A DNA stretch of 64,000 bases from assembly GCF_041435015.1 (NCBI RefSeq), contig NZ_CP107989.1, positions 7,626,001 to 7,690,000 of the forward strand, written 5' to 3'. The position numbers and the translations under genes are program-made. How positions within the stretch are numbered: position 1 is the stretch's first letter; each line of letters opens with the position of its first letter. This stretch comes from Streptomyces canus. GTDB taxonomy: Bacteria > Actinomycetota > Actinomycetes > Streptomycetales > Streptomycetaceae. The notes beneath the pieces are model-generated. The model saw only the letters and a list, made by a program, of their open reading frames with translations, did not search any database and was not told the DNA's origin. Shown one piece after another: positions 36,396-45,326 of this stretch.

Positions 36396-38339
36396 TCAGC
36401 CCGCCTCCTTGGCGGGCACCTTTACCGTGAACTGCTCGGCCTGGAGCGAGTACAGCTCCGCGTAGACACCACCGGAGGCCAGGAGTTCGTCGGGCGTGCC
36501 CGACTCCACGAGCCGGCCCTGCTCCAGGACGTGCACCAGGTCCGCGTGGCGTACCGACGCCAGCCGATGGGTGATCAGGATGACCGTCTGACCGGTGCCG
36601 GACAGCGCGCGGATCTTCTCGAAGACCTCCAGCTCGGCCCGTGCGTCCAGGGCGGCCGTCGGCTCGTCCACGATCAGGATGCGCCCGCGCCGGTAGGCGG
36701 CCCGGGCGATCCCGAGCCGCTGCCACTGCCCGCCGGACAGCTCGTGCCCGCCGCTGAAGTTGCGGGCCAGCAGGGTGTCCAGGCCGCGCGGCAGATCGGC
36801 CAGCACCTCCCCGGCGCCGGCCTCGGCGACCGCGCCGGACACCCGTTCCTCGGTGAGCGGCACCGAGGAACGGCCCACCGCGACATTGACGCGGGCGGTG
36901 AACGGCCACCGCTTGAAGTCCTGGGCGACCATCGCGACCCGCTCGGCGAGCAGCTGCCGGTCCGCGTGCGCCGCGTCGAGGTCGTCCCACAGGATCCGGC
37001 CCCGGTCGGGGGCGTACAGCCCCGCGAGCAGCTTGACCAGGGTGGTCTTGCCGGAGCCGTTCTCCCCGACCAGTGCGACGATCTTGCCGAGCGGCAGGGT
37101 GAGGGTCACGTCGTCGAGCGCGGGGCGGGTCGCGTCACCCGGGTAAGTGAAGGAGACGTTCTCGAAGCGGATCTCGCGCGGCTCGTCCGGCAGCGCGGCC
37201 CCGCCCTCCGGGATCGCCCGCTCGGCCGCCTCCGCGTAGAGCCGCTGGAGGTCGCCGACGAACAGGGCCTCCTCGTGCAGTGCGTTCATCTCGATGACCA
37301 GGGTGTTCAGGCTCTGCGAGCCGGTGCGCACGGCGATCACGGCCGTACCCGCCACCGACAACGCCATCGCGCCCGCCAGCAGCAGCCCGCCCAGTGTCGC
37401 GTACGTCGCCACCGTCGCCAGGCCCGTCCAGGCCGCCGCTGTCAGACCCGTCCGGGCCGCGAGCCGGGCCAGTCGGGCCTGCTCCGCCTCCGCCGTCTCC
37501 GCCATCGCGCGGTAGTGCCTGAGCAGGAACGGCCCCACTCCGTGGACGCGGATCTCCGGCGCCGCCTCCGGCTCGATCAGCAGGGCGCCGAGGAGGCGGC
37601 CCGCCCGCACGTGCTGCACCCAGGTGTGGAAGGACTCGTACTGGCGGCGTGCGATGGTCAGCGCGCCCCAGCCGCTCGGGATCGTCATGGTGACCAGCAG
37701 CGGCAGCAGCGCCGGGTGCAGCACGGTCAGCACGCCCGCCGCCGCGATCAGCGAGATCATCGCGTTCACCACCCGCGTCGCGAACGAGATCATCCGGCGG
37801 GCCGAGGTGGCGCCGTACTGCGCGGTGTCCAGCAGCTTGTGGAAGGCGTGGTCCTCGATCGCCGCAAGCTCGACGGTGGCCGCCCGCTCCAGATACCGCT
37901 CGGTCGCCACCCGCTCCACCTTGGGCTCGAGGCGGCCGGTGGCATGCGTCGACGCGGCCCGCAGCAGCGCCCCGAGGAGCATCACGGCGGCCATGGTGAC
38001 CAACGCGGGCACGGCCCCTCGCAGCCGGTCCTCCAGCGCGCCCCCGCCGATCAGCCGGCCCAGCACGCTGTTGACCGCGAGCAGACTCACCGCCTGCGCG
38101 AGACCCCGGGTCACCTCGGCGGCCAGCACGGTCCGCGCGGCCCGCCGGTCCGCCTGCCAGGCCAGCCGGAGACTCGCCGACAACAGCGACGGCAGCCGCA
38201 CCACCATGGCCCGGAACCCCAGCTCCATGAACGCGTCGGGGTGGGAGTTCCAGCCCGTGTCGTACCTCAGCGGTCCTCCGAAGAGCAGCCGCTCCGACTC
38301 GGAGACTCCGGGCTGCTCAGTGCCACGCCGTTTCCCCAC
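36396..38339 (-). CDS. ABC exporter (fused membrane and ATPase domains)
   Basis: About 647 residues. The first ~330 residues hold roughly six membrane helices; the nucleotide-binding domain follows with Walker A GENGSGKTT (near 426), Q-loop AQDFKRW, signature LSGGQ (near 532), Walker B ILIVDEP (near 553) and H-loop THR. Half-transporter, hence probably a homodimer exporting lipid, peptide or drug. GTG 38339 has a GGGGGAGG site at suitable distance; the ATG farther upstream lacks one. No substrate gene adjoins it. Confidence 0.9.
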   Translation of the reverse strand: MGKRRGTEQPGVSESERLLFGGPLRYDTGWNSHPDAFMELGFRAMVVRLPSLLSASLRLAWQADRRAARTVLAAEVTRGLAQAVSLLAVNSVLGRLIGGGALEDRLRGAVPALVTMAAVMLLGALLRAASTHATGRLEPKVERVATERYLERAATVELAAIEDHAFHKLLDTAQYGATSARRMISFATRVVNAMISLIAAAGVLTVLHPALLPLLVTMTIPSGWGALTIARRQYESFHTWVQHVRAGRLLGALLIEPEAAPEIRVHGVGPFLLRHYRAMAETAEAEQARLARLAARTGLTAAAWTGLATVATYATLGGLLLAGAMALSVAGTAVIAVRTGSQSLNTLVIEMNALHEEALFVGDLQRLYAEAAERAIPEGGAALPDEPREIRFENVSFTYPGDATRPALDDVTLTLPLGKIVALVGENGSGKTTLVKLLAGLYAPDRGRILWDDLDAAHADRQLLAERVAMVAQDFKRWPFTARVNVAVGRSSVPLTEERVSGAVAEAGAGEVLADLPRGLDTLLARNFSGGHELSGGQWQRLGIARAAYRRGRILIVDEPTAALDARAELEVFEKIRALSGTGQTVILITHRLASVRHADLVHVLEQGRLVESGTPDELLASGGVYAELYSLQAEQFTVKVPAKEAG

Positions 38340-38515
38340 CACAGACCTCCCCCGATCCTGGACGGGGCAACTATGGCGGGGGCGGGCCGCAGGGAGGGAG
38401 GGCGCAAAAGGGAGCGGAGAAAACACGCGGGCGTACGACGCGCCGCAAAGGGGCGCGGAGAACTGTGGAGCCGGCCCTCACGGACCCGCTCCCGACAGAC
38501 GGCCTTCCGGCGGAG

Positions 38516-38956
38516 CTAACCCGCTGAGCTGACCGGACGGGACCAACTGGGCGTGGTCCCCGTGAGCCGGCACAACGCCAGGTAGAGAGGGATGGGCGGC
38601 GTGTACGGCAACGTCCCCTCGGCCCGATGAACGAGAGACGGCACCACCGGGGCGTCCGGAACAACCGCCCCGGTGGCGTACTGGGCGGGCCTGGGCCATT
38701 CGAGTGCGTAGTCGGAGTCGGCGGGAACGATCCACCACCAGTGCGTGTCATCGGCGTACACACACCCGACCCGCGGCAACCGGGACACCAGCTCTCTGCT
38801 CAACTGCACCGGCACCCCCACCGCGTCGCAGCCCAGCGGCACCGTCATCCCCTCCGGGACGGCCAGTCTGCGCGGCGTCCCCGGCGCGCGCAGCCCGCGG
38901 CCGAGGCGGACCAGCGTGTCCATGGTCAGCACCTGGCCGCCGGATCCGCTGCTCAC
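38516..38956 (-). CDS. Conserved hypothetical protein coupled to HATPase
   Basis: 146 residues, no recognised domain. Visible: a hydrophilic N-terminus, then VPEGMTVPLGCDAVGVPVQLS and a Trp-rich THWWWIVPADSDYALEWPRPA. The GTG start overlaps the HATPase stop (GTGA), so translation is linked; the 146-residue form is preferred over an ATG two codons upstream. Probably a partner of that anti-sigma-like ATPase. Confidence 0.65.
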   Translation of the reverse strand: MSSGSGGQVLTMDTLVRLGRGLRAPGTPRRLAVPEGMTVPLGCDAVGVPVQLSRELVSRLPRVGCVYADDTHWWWIVPADSDYALEWPRPAQYATGAVVPDAPVVPSLVHRAEGTLPYTPPIPLYLALCRLTGTTPSWSRPVSSAG

Positions 38957-39615
38957 GCCCATGCGTCAGCGCCCCCCGCTCCGTGATCGCGTGCTTCACC
39001 CACGGGCGCCGCTCTGTGATGCTCCTCGGTCTCGTCCCCCTGGCCCGACCCCCCGGAGGGAAGCGGCTTCGGGCGGGCTCCCCAGCCCAGATCGTTGCGC
39101 GGTCCTGTGTCGTCGCGGGGCTTGTCCGCCTTGCGCGGCAGCTCCGCCCATACCAGCAGACCGGGGCCGTGCTCATGGGCGCCCCACGCGTGACAGAGGG
39201 AGTCGACGAGGAGCAGTCCCCTCCCGTGCTCCTCTTCGCCGCGCTGCGGGGACGGGTGCGGTTCACCCGGCGCGCAGCCCTCGTCACGTACGGCTATTCG
39301 CACCAGGTCGTCATCGTCGTGCAGCTCGCAGACCACACGGCTGCTCGCGGTGTGCACGATGGCGTTGGTGACCAGCTCGGAGACGACCAGGGCGGCCGAG
39401 TCGCAGGTGTCCTCGCAGACCGACCAATGGGTCAGCCGCGCCCTCGTCAGGCGTCTGGCCTGCGCGGGAGAACCCGGATGCGCGGCCAGCTCGAAACGGA
39501 ACCGGCGCCGGGCAGCGGCCCTGTCGGGCCCCTTTCCCGCGACAGCACCGAGACCCTGGGGGCGGCCTACGGCAGCGTCTGTTCCTAAGGGCGGGGACGG
39601 AATCACGCTTGCCAC
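38953..39615 (-). CDS. HATPase_c-type ATP-binding regulatory protein
   Basis: About 220 residues. GHKL landmarks: VVSELVTNAIVHT (N box), VRIAVRDEGCAPGEP (G1), EEHGRGLLLVDSLCHAWG (G2). Upstream, an Arg-rich RRRFRFELAAHPGSPAQARRLTRARL; downstream, an extended acidic/Gly-rich tail not found in the first module's ATPase. Acts as an anti-sigma factor or kinase; divergent from the XRE-DUF397 pair. Start is uncertain (GTG 39615 or 39606). Confidence 0.75.
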   Translation of the reverse strand: MASVIPSPPLGTDAAVGRPQGLGAVAGKGPDRAAARRRFRFELAAHPGSPAQARRLTRARLTHWSVCEDTCDSAALVVSELVTNAIVHTASSRVVCELHDDDDLVRIAVRDEGCAPGEPHPSPQRGEEEHGRGLLLVDSLCHAWGAHEHGPGLLVWAELPRKADKPRDDTGPRNDLGWGARPKPLPSGGSGQGDETEEHHRAAPVGEARDHGAGGADAWA

Positions 39616-39631
39616 TATCGCCCCGTCGTGA

Positions 39632-39667
39632 ACACTTGGCAAGTGTCACTCTGAAAAATGCAGAGTG
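39632..39667. promoter_or_regulatory. Two adjacent palindromes at the divergent HATPase/XRE promoter
   Basis: ACACTTG-G-CAAGTGT (39632-39646, perfect 7-bp arms) is directly followed by CACTCTG-(7 bases)-CAGAGTG (39647-39667, perfect). Located just upstream of the HATPase start, they are good candidates for binding sites of the neighbouring XRE regulator. Confidence 0.55.
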
Positions 39668-39717
39668 CCGTGTGACGCGGTGAGAGGCCGTGGCACACTG
39701 CTCGCAACAGCATCTTG

Positions 39718-39807
39718 AGCGGCGCCAGTTGGGATCACCGAAGATCCGTACGCAGCGGTATTTGTATTCGTACAGATCTTCGAATCAGGTCTTCGAATGG
39801 CGCCGCT
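39718..39807. repeat. Nested inverted repeats upstream of the XRE regulator
   Basis: Outer arms AGCGGCGCCA (39718-39727) and TGGCGCCGCT (39798-39807) pair perfectly. Inside, CGAAGATC-C-GTACG (39739-39752) pairs with CGTAC-A-GATCTTCG (39769-39782), 13 of 14 positions. TCTTCGAAT occurs twice 13 bases apart (39777 and 39790). Probably regulatory DNA or a structured leader. Confidence 0.55.
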
Positions 39808-39864
39808 GGGCTGTCAGCATGCAGGTGGTTGTGACGCCCGTACATGACTTCGTGGAGGTGGAGC

Positions 39865-40725
39865 GTGAGCGAACCGCGGTCCGCGCCGACGGTCGGCCAG
39901 GTCGTCCTCGGCCGGCGCCTGCTGGACCTGCGGGAACGTGCCGGGCTCAAGCGTGAGGAAGCAGCCCGTATCCTCCGTGTCGCCCCCGCCACCGTCCGCC
40001 GTATGGAGATGGCCGAGGTAGGGCTCAAGATCCCGTACCTCCAGCTCCTGCTGAAGGCCTACGGCGTCAGTGACCAGGAGGCCGAGGACTTCGTCCAGCT
40101 CGCCGAGGACGCCAACCGCCCCGGCTGGTGGCAGCGCTTCCACGACGTGCTGCCCGGCTGGTTCTCGATGCACGTCAGCCTGGAGGGCGCGGCCGCGCTC
40201 ATCCGCGAGTACGAGCCGCACTTCGTCCCCGGTCTGCTGCAGACGGAGGACTACGCGCGTGGCGTCCTGCGCTCGGGCGCCATCGGCCAGACCAGCCCCG
40301 AGGACATCGAGCGCCATGTCGCCCTGCGCATGGAACGGCAGGGACTGCTCACCCGTCAGGACGCGCCCCGGTTGTGGGTCGTCATGGACGAGACCGTGCT
40401 GCGCCGCCCCGTCGGCGGTCCGGAGGTGATGCGTGCCCAGTTCGACAAACTGCTCGAGGCAACGAAGCTGCCCAACGTGACGCTCCAGGTCGCCCCGTTC
40501 GCCAACGGGCCGCACCCCGGCACGTACGGGCCCTTCGTGCTCTTCCGATTCGCCGTGCCCGAACTTCCGGACATGGTCTACAGCGAGTACCTGACCGGCG
40601 CGATCTATCTGGACGCGCGCGTCGAGGTGGCGACCCATCTCGAGGTCATGGACCGCATGGCGGCGCAGGCCGCTACGGCACATCGCACGAAGGAGATCCT
40701 CCGGGATCTCCGCAAGGAGCTGTGA
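39865..40725 (+). CDS. XRE-family regulator with DUF5753
   Basis: 286 residues. HTH at about residues 15-70 (LLDLRERAGLKREEAARILRVAPATVRRMEMAEVGLKIPYLQLLL), then DUF5753 (FVPGLLQTEDYARGVLRSG; PRLWVVMDETVLRRPVGGPEVM; PNVTLQVAPFANGPH). GTG is chosen because GGAGG lies six bases upstream. The DUF397 gene follows with the stop touching its start (TGAATG). Paralogous to the regulator at 19 kb. Confidence 0.88.
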   Translation: MSEPRSAPTVGQVVLGRRLLDLRERAGLKREEAARILRVAPATVRRMEMAEVGLKIPYLQLLLKAYGVSDQEAEDFVQLAEDANRPGWWQRFHDVLPGWFSMHVSLEGAAALIREYEPHFVPGLLQTEDYARGVLRSGAIGQTSPEDIERHVALRMERQGLLTRQDAPRLWVVMDETVLRRPVGGPEVMRAQFDKLLEATKLPNVTLQVAPFANGPHPGTYGPFVLFRFAVPELPDMVYSEYLTGAIYLDARVEVATHLEVMDRMAAQAATAHRTKEILRDLRKEL

Positions 40726-40980
40726 ATGAATCGCATCAAGCCGCGCCTACCCGTCTACAATGGCATGCCCGCCCGGGAGCTGGGGAGCGAAGGCTGGCAC
40801 AAGCCGTGGAGCGGCGGCAACGGCGGCAACTGCCTGGAGGCGATGAAGCTCGCCGACGGCCGGATCGCCGTCCGCCAGTCCACCGATCCCGACGGACCGG
40901 CGCTGATCTACACCACCGACGAGATGACCGCGTTCATCGAGGGCGCGAAGGCGGGGGTGGCCGACTTCCTGCTCTCCTGA
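40726..40980 (+). CDS. DUF397 protein
   Basis: 84 residues: GWHKPWSGGNGGNCLEAMKLADGRIAVRQSTDPDGPALIYTTDEMTAFIEG matches DUF397. Starts immediately after the XRE stop, so it is translated with its partner. Followed by a strong hairpin at 41032-41057. Confidence 0.88.
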   Translation: MNRIKPRLPVYNGMPARELGSEGWHKPWSGGNGGNCLEAMKLADGRIAVRQSTDPDGPALIYTTDEMTAFIEGAKAGVADFLLS

Positions 40981-41031
40981 CCTCAGTGCTCCCTTGATGA
41001 GTAATCGCTGAATGATTGAGATCGACCAACG

Positions 41032-41057
41032 GGGGTGGGCCGCTGCCGGCCCACCCC
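41032..41057. terminator. Terminator hairpin after the XRE-DUF397 operon
   Basis: Perfect 11-bp GC stem GGGGTGGGCCG / CGGCCCACCCC with loop CTGC. It lies between the DUF397 gene and the convergent MocR gene, so it can stop both. No U-tract. Confidence 0.7.
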
Positions 41058-41096
41058 GGAGGCAGGGCCCGGGGGATCAGCGGATGCCGGTGTCTC

Positions 41097-42548
41097 CTAC
41101 GGCACCTGCGTCTCACCCGGCGGCAGCGCCCCGCACAGGGCCTCCAGCGCCGCCGCGTACGCATGCTCGGAGGGGGTCGCGTACCCCACGACCAGGCCGT
41201 CGTGGGCCGGCATGTCCGTGTCCGGGTGACGGAACTCCGCCAGCCCGTCCAGCGCGACGCCCTGCCAGACCGCGGCCTTGACGGCGGACCGCTCGGTGCC
41301 CGGCGGCAGCCGCAGCACCGCGTGCAGCCCGGCCGCGACCCCGCTGACCTCGATGTGCGGCGCACGCTCGGCCAGCGCGGCGACGAGCCGGTCCCGGCGG
41401 CCGCGGTACCGCTGCCGCATCTGCCGGACGTGACGGTCGTAGGACCCCGAGACGATGAGGTCGGCGAGGGCCAGCTGGTCGAGCACGCTCGCCCAGGCCT
41501 CCCGCTCGCCCTTGGCCGCGAGTACGTCACCGACGTACCGCTCGGGCAGCACCATCCACCCCAGCCGTACCGCGGGAGACAGGCTCTTGCTGACCGAGCC
41601 GATCAGGATCACCCGCTCGGGGTCGAGGCTCTGCAGGGCGCCGACGGGCTTGCGGTCGTAGCGGAACTCCCCGTCGTAGTCGTCCTCCAGCACCACCGCG
41701 CCACGCGCGCGTGCCCAGTCGACCACCGCCGCCCGGCGTTCGGCGTGCAGTGGGCCGCCGGTGGGGAACTGGTGCGCCGGCGTGAGCAGTACGGCCCGCT
41801 CGCGGCTCAGCCGGTCGACGCGTGCGCCGTGTTCGTCGAGGGGGAGCGGCACGGTCCGGACGCCCTCCGCCGCGAGCAGCTCCCGGTGGAAGGGCAGGCC
41901 GTACGCCTCCACGGCCAGCGGGCCGCGCAGGGGCTGCCGGCCGCCTCCTCCTCCTCCTCCGAAGAGCAGCCGTAGGGCATGCGCGAACCCGGAGCAGATG
42001 ACGATCCGGTCCGGCTCCGTCCGCACGCCGCGCGCGCGTGCGAGGTAGGCGGCGAGGGCCGCTCTGAGCTCCGGCCGGCCGGCGGGGTCGCCGGGCCCGA
42101 AGACCTCGTTGGGGGCCTGGTGGAGGGCCCGGCGGTAGGAGGCGAGCCAGGCGGTTCGGGGGAAGCCGGAGGCGTCGGGGGTGCCTTGGCGGAGGTCGTG
42201 GCGGGTGGCACGCGCGCGCGGGTCGGGGGCCGGCCTTCTCGGGCGTACGGCGGCGTGGAGCGGCGGCCGGGATCGTTCGGCGACGCGGGTGCCGGAGCCC
42301 TGGCGGGCGGTGAGCCAGCCCTCGGCGACGAGTTCGGCGTAGGCGTCGGCCACCGTGTTGCGGGCGACGCCGAGGTCGGCGGCGAGTGAACGGTAGGGCG
42401 GCAGCCGGGTGCCGGGAGCGAGCCGCCCACTGTGGACGGCGTCCCGCAACGCCCGGATCAGCGCGGCCCGCTTGCTCCCCGGAACGGAGAGCTCGAGGTG
42501 CAGGTCGGAGCCGATCCGCTCCGCGTAATTGACCCATGATTCCGCCAT
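41097..42548 (-). CDS. MocR/PdxR-type GntR regulator with aminotransferase domain
   Basis: 483 residues. The N-terminal winged helix (LIRALRDAVHSGRLAPGTRLPPYRSLAADLGVARNTVADAYAEL) is GntR-like; from about residue 110 on a class I aminotransferase fold follows, with the PLP lysine in IGSVSKSLSPAVRLGW (near 324) and the VVLEDDYDGEFRY aspartate region. MocR proteins bind PLP and regulate nearby genes; here the divergent AhpD-like gene is the obvious target. A run of Gly (near 200) from a GGC/GGA tract is an odd insertion. Confidence 0.88.
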   Translation of the reverse strand: MAESWVNYAERIGSDLHLELSVPGSKRAALIRALRDAVHSGRLAPGTRLPPYRSLAADLGVARNTVADAYAELVAEGWLTARQGSGTRVAERSRPPLHAAVRPRRPAPDPRARATRHDLRQGTPDASGFPRTAWLASYRRALHQAPNEVFGPGDPAGRPELRAALAAYLARARGVRTEPDRIVICSGFAHALRLLFGGGGGGGRQPLRGPLAVEAYGLPFHRELLAAEGVRTVPLPLDEHGARVDRLSRERAVLLTPAHQFPTGGPLHAERRAAVVDWARARGAVVLEDDYDGEFRYDRKPVGALQSLDPERVILIGSVSKSLSPAVRLGWMVLPERYVGDVLAAKGEREAWASVLDQLALADLIVSGSYDRHVRQMRQRYRGRRDRLVAALAERAPHIEVSGVAAGLHAVLRLPPGTERSAVKAAVWQGVALDGLAEFRHPDTDMPAHDGLVVGYATPSEHAYAAALEALCGALPPGETQVP

Positions 42549-42594
42549 GGAAATGCACCCTACAGCCGGTCTTTCCGGCCCGTAGGTTGGTCAC
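42549..42594. promoter_or_regulatory. Compact divergent promoter/operator of MocR and AhpD-like genes
   Basis: 46 bp between two ATGs. TAGGTT (42583-42588, plus) and TAGGGT (42557-42562, minus) both look like -10 boxes seven or eight bases before each ATG, and neither gene has a Shine-Dalgarno, so both messages may be leaderless. The imperfect palindrome CCTACAGCCGG / CCGGCCCGTAGG covers both, a likely MocR site. Confidence 0.45.
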
Positions 42595-43074
42595 ATGACG
42601 ACGACGCACACGAACGTGACAGGTATGGCTCGGCTGAACTTCGCGAAGGCCGCCCCGAAGGTGTTCCGGGCCCTGATCGGCTTCGACGCGGCCGCCCGGG
42701 AAGGCCTCGACCCCACCCTCGTCGAGCTGATCCAGATCCGCGCCTCCCACCTCAACCACTGCGCCTACTGCCTCCACATGCACACCAACGACGCCCGCAA
42801 GGCCGGCGAGACGGAGGACCGCCTCCACATGGTCCCGGTCTGGCGAGAGGCCCGCCATTTCTTCACGGAGAAGGAACAGGCCGCCCTGGCCCTCACGGAG
42901 GCGGTGACGCTGGTGGCCGACGGCGGAGTCCCCGACACGGTCTACGCGGAGGCCGCGGCCCGCTTCGACGAGCAGGAACTGGCCCACGTACTGTCCCTGA
43001 TCCTCGCGATCAACACTTGGAACAGGGTGGCGCTGTCGACGGCGAAGGTGGCGGGGACGGACGAGCGGGGGTGA
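42595..43074 (+). CDS. Carboxymuconolactone decarboxylase/AhpD-like protein
   Basis: 159 residues. IQIRASHLNHCAYCLHMHTNDARKAG carries the CxxC and downstream His of AhpD-like alkylhydroperoxidase proteins (Cys near residues 56 and 59). All-helical, soluble; likely peroxide or thiol redox function. Divergent from and probably controlled by MocR. Confidence 0.88.
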   Translation: MTTTHTNVTGMARLNFAKAAPKVFRALIGFDAAAREGLDPTLVELIQIRASHLNHCAYCLHMHTNDARKAGETEDRLHMVPVWREARHFFTEKEQAALALTEAVTLVADGGVPDTVYAEAAARFDEQELAHVLSLILAINTWNRVALSTAKVAGTDERG

Positions 43075-43659
43075 GGTGGGCCCGGCCCGGTGGGGGAGCG
43101 GCGTCCGGCGGGGAGGGGGTGGGCGTGGGTGGGGGAGCGGCGTCCGGTGAGGGAGCTGGGCGGGCTTGGGTCGGTGCGGGCTCGGGTGGAGGCGCGACGC
43201 CTGGCGGGGGACCGCGTCGGAGGTGTCCTGCGGCTCCTGCCGGACGGGCGAGAGTTCAGAGCCCGGCCGCCCCAGGAGCCGCAGCACCGCCGGCGCGGGT
43301 CGGATCAGCCGGGTGAGCCTCGGCGGCGACGCGGCAGAGCGCCAGGGCCCCGCGCGGATCGGTCGCCGGTTCGCACCAGGTGGCCGGCACCAGGGCATTC
43401 GGGTCGCGGGGCCGCCGCGTGCGCCGGCCCCGGGCCGGCGTGGGCGTGGCCCGCGCGAGGACGACGACACGGTGACCGCGGCGGTTGCCGGCCGTCCACC
43501 GGTGTTCCGCAGAAGCCGCTCCACCTGGGCGATGGCGAGGTCCGAAGGTCCGGCGGTCCCCTCTCGCGCCGGCCCCTTCATCCGCCGTGACGGCGCGCAA
43601 CTGCATCGGCGCGCTCCCGCGGTGCCGAACTCGCCGCGCCCCTCGGCCCGACCGCCGCC
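43075..43659. other. Gene-poor spacer with possible coding relic
   Basis: About 585 bases without a firm gene. Beyond the G-rich repeat, a minus-strand frame ending at 43256 has near-total GC third positions and reads LALCRVAAEAHPADPTRAGG, but no family match or good start; it may be a relic or a small unknown gene. Low confidence. Confidence 0.3.
43089..43147. repeat. 20-bp direct repeat in G-rich spacer
   Basis: GGTGGGGGAGCGGCGTCCGG occurs at 43089-43108 and again at 43128-43147, 39 bases apart. The strand is extremely G-rich with several runs of three or more G, so it could form quadruplexes. It lies just after the AhpD-like gene. Confidence 0.6.
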
Positions 43660-45147
43660 CTACACCGTCATCGGCCGGTCGTACGGCCCGATGGGCGCCG
43701 GCAGTCGCGAACTCCCCGTCAGATACCGGTCGACCGCCGCCGCGACCGCCCGCCCCTCGGCGATCGCCCACACGATCAACGACTGTCCCCGAGCGGCGTC
43801 ACCCGCGGCGAACACCCCCGGCACGTTCGTACCGAACCCGGCATCGCGCGCGACCGTCCCCCGGGGCTCCATCCCCAGCCCCAACTGCTCCACGAGCCCA
43901 TCCCCCCGATCCGGCCCGGAGAACCCCAGCGCCAGCAGCACAAGGTCGGCGGGAATCGTCCGCCCCGTCCCCGCCACCGGCCGCCGCGCGGCGTCCACCT
44001 CGACGAGATGCAGAGACCGCACATGCCCGTCCCCGTCCCCGGTGAAGCGCAGCGTGGACGCCGCGAACAGCCGCGCGTCCGCGTCGGCCGCGGGCGCGGT
44101 CTCCAGATCCCGGGCCTCCTCGTGCGCCGCCGACAACCGGTAGATCTTCGGATACGTGGGCCACGGCTCGGCATCCTCGTCCCGCTCACCCCCGGGCTGC
44201 GCATAGATGTCCAACTGGGTCACGGAGGCGGCCCCTTCACGCACCGCGGTCCCCAGACAGTCGGCCCCCGTGTCACCTCCACCCACGATCACGACATGCT
44301 TCCCGGAGGCCGACATCGGGGACTCCGCCAGATCCCCCTCGCGCACCCGGTTCGCCAACGGCAGATACTCCATGGCTTGCTGAACCCCGGCCAACTCCCG
44401 CCCCGGCACTTCCAGTTCGCGCCACGCCGTGGCCCCCGTGGCGATCACCACCGCGTCGTACCGCGACCTGAGCTCCGCCGCCCCGACGTCCCGCCCGACC
44501 ACCGTGGACGTACGGAACTTCGTCCCCTCGGCCCGCATCTGCTCGATCCGCCGCTCCAGATGGTGCTTCTCCATCTTGAACTCGGGGATGCCGTACCGCA
44601 TGAGCCCGCCGAGCCGGTCGTCCTTCTCGTAGACGGCGACCGTGTGTCCCGCCCGGGTCAACTGCTGTGCCGCGGCGAGCCCGGTCGGCCCCGACCCGAT
44701 CACCGCGACGGTCCGCCCGGACAACCGGTCCGGCGGTCGCGGCGGCGTGAACCCGAGCTCCCAGGCCCGGTCGGCGACGGCAGCCTCGACGTTCTTGATC
44801 GTGACCGCCGGCTGGTTGATGGCCAGCACACACCCCGCCTCGCACGGCGCCGGACACAACTTCCCCGTGAACTCAGGGAAGTTGTTCGTCGCGTGCAGCC
44901 GGTCGGCGGCCTGCCGCCAGTCCTCCCGCGAGACCAGGTCGTTCCACTCGGGGATGAGATTCCCCAGCGGACAGGCGTCGTGGCAGAACGGGATGCCGCA
45001 GTCCATGCAGCGGTCCGCCTGTTTGCTGATGATGGGCAGCAGCGCCCCGGGGACGTACACCTCGTCCCAGTCCCGGACCCGCTCCTCTACCGGCCTGCGA
45101 GGCCAGTCCTGGCGAGGTGTGGTCATGAATCCCTTGGGATCGGCCAT
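43660..45147 (-). CDS. gltD: Glutamate synthase small subunit
   Basis: 495 residues. N-terminal cysteine cluster CMDCGIPFCHDACPLGNLIPEWND (near 40-70) and CPAPCEAGC bind 4Fe-4S clusters; GSGPTGLAAAQQL (near 150) binds FAD and GGGDTGADCLGTA (near 288) binds NADPH. It delivers electrons to the GltB subunit, which makes glutamate from glutamine and 2-oxoglutarate. No gltB is next to it (upstream is a DUF1772 gene in the same direction), so GltB must be elsewhere or this paralogue serves another enzyme. Family firm, pairing unknown. Confidence 0.88.
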   Translation of the reverse strand: MADPKGFMTTPRQDWPRRPVEERVRDWDEVYVPGALLPIISKQADRCMDCGIPFCHDACPLGNLIPEWNDLVSREDWRQAADRLHATNNFPEFTGKLCPAPCEAGCVLAINQPAVTIKNVEAAVADRAWELGFTPPRPPDRLSGRTVAVIGSGPTGLAAAQQLTRAGHTVAVYEKDDRLGGLMRYGIPEFKMEKHHLERRIEQMRAEGTKFRTSTVVGRDVGAAELRSRYDAVVIATGATAWRELEVPGRELAGVQQAMEYLPLANRVREGDLAESPMSASGKHVVIVGGGDTGADCLGTAVREGAASVTQLDIYAQPGGERDEDAEPWPTYPKIYRLSAAHEEARDLETAPAADADARLFAASTLRFTGDGDGHVRSLHLVEVDAARRPVAGTGRTIPADLVLLALGFSGPDRGDGLVEQLGLGMEPRGTVARDAGFGTNVPGVFAAGDAARGQSLIVWAIAEGRAVAAAVDRYLTGSSRLPAPIGPYDRPMTV

Positions 45148-45326
45148 GGCCGTCTTCCTTGCTCGCGCTGGTGACGCCGACGCGTCCGCCGTGGCCGTGC
45201 GTCATCGGGCGGCACTCCTGCGGAACTCCTTTCGGCCACGATACGGCTGATCGGCCCCTCGTGCAGAGGGCCGGCCAGACGCCGGGACAGCGCTTTCTCG
45301 GCGATCGGAGGACGGGCGCGCAACGC

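Noticed and set aside
36390..38519. 709-codon plus-strand frame opposite the ABC exporter
   Set aside because: Arg/Gly/Gln-rich antisense translation without domain; ABC motifs are on the minus strand.
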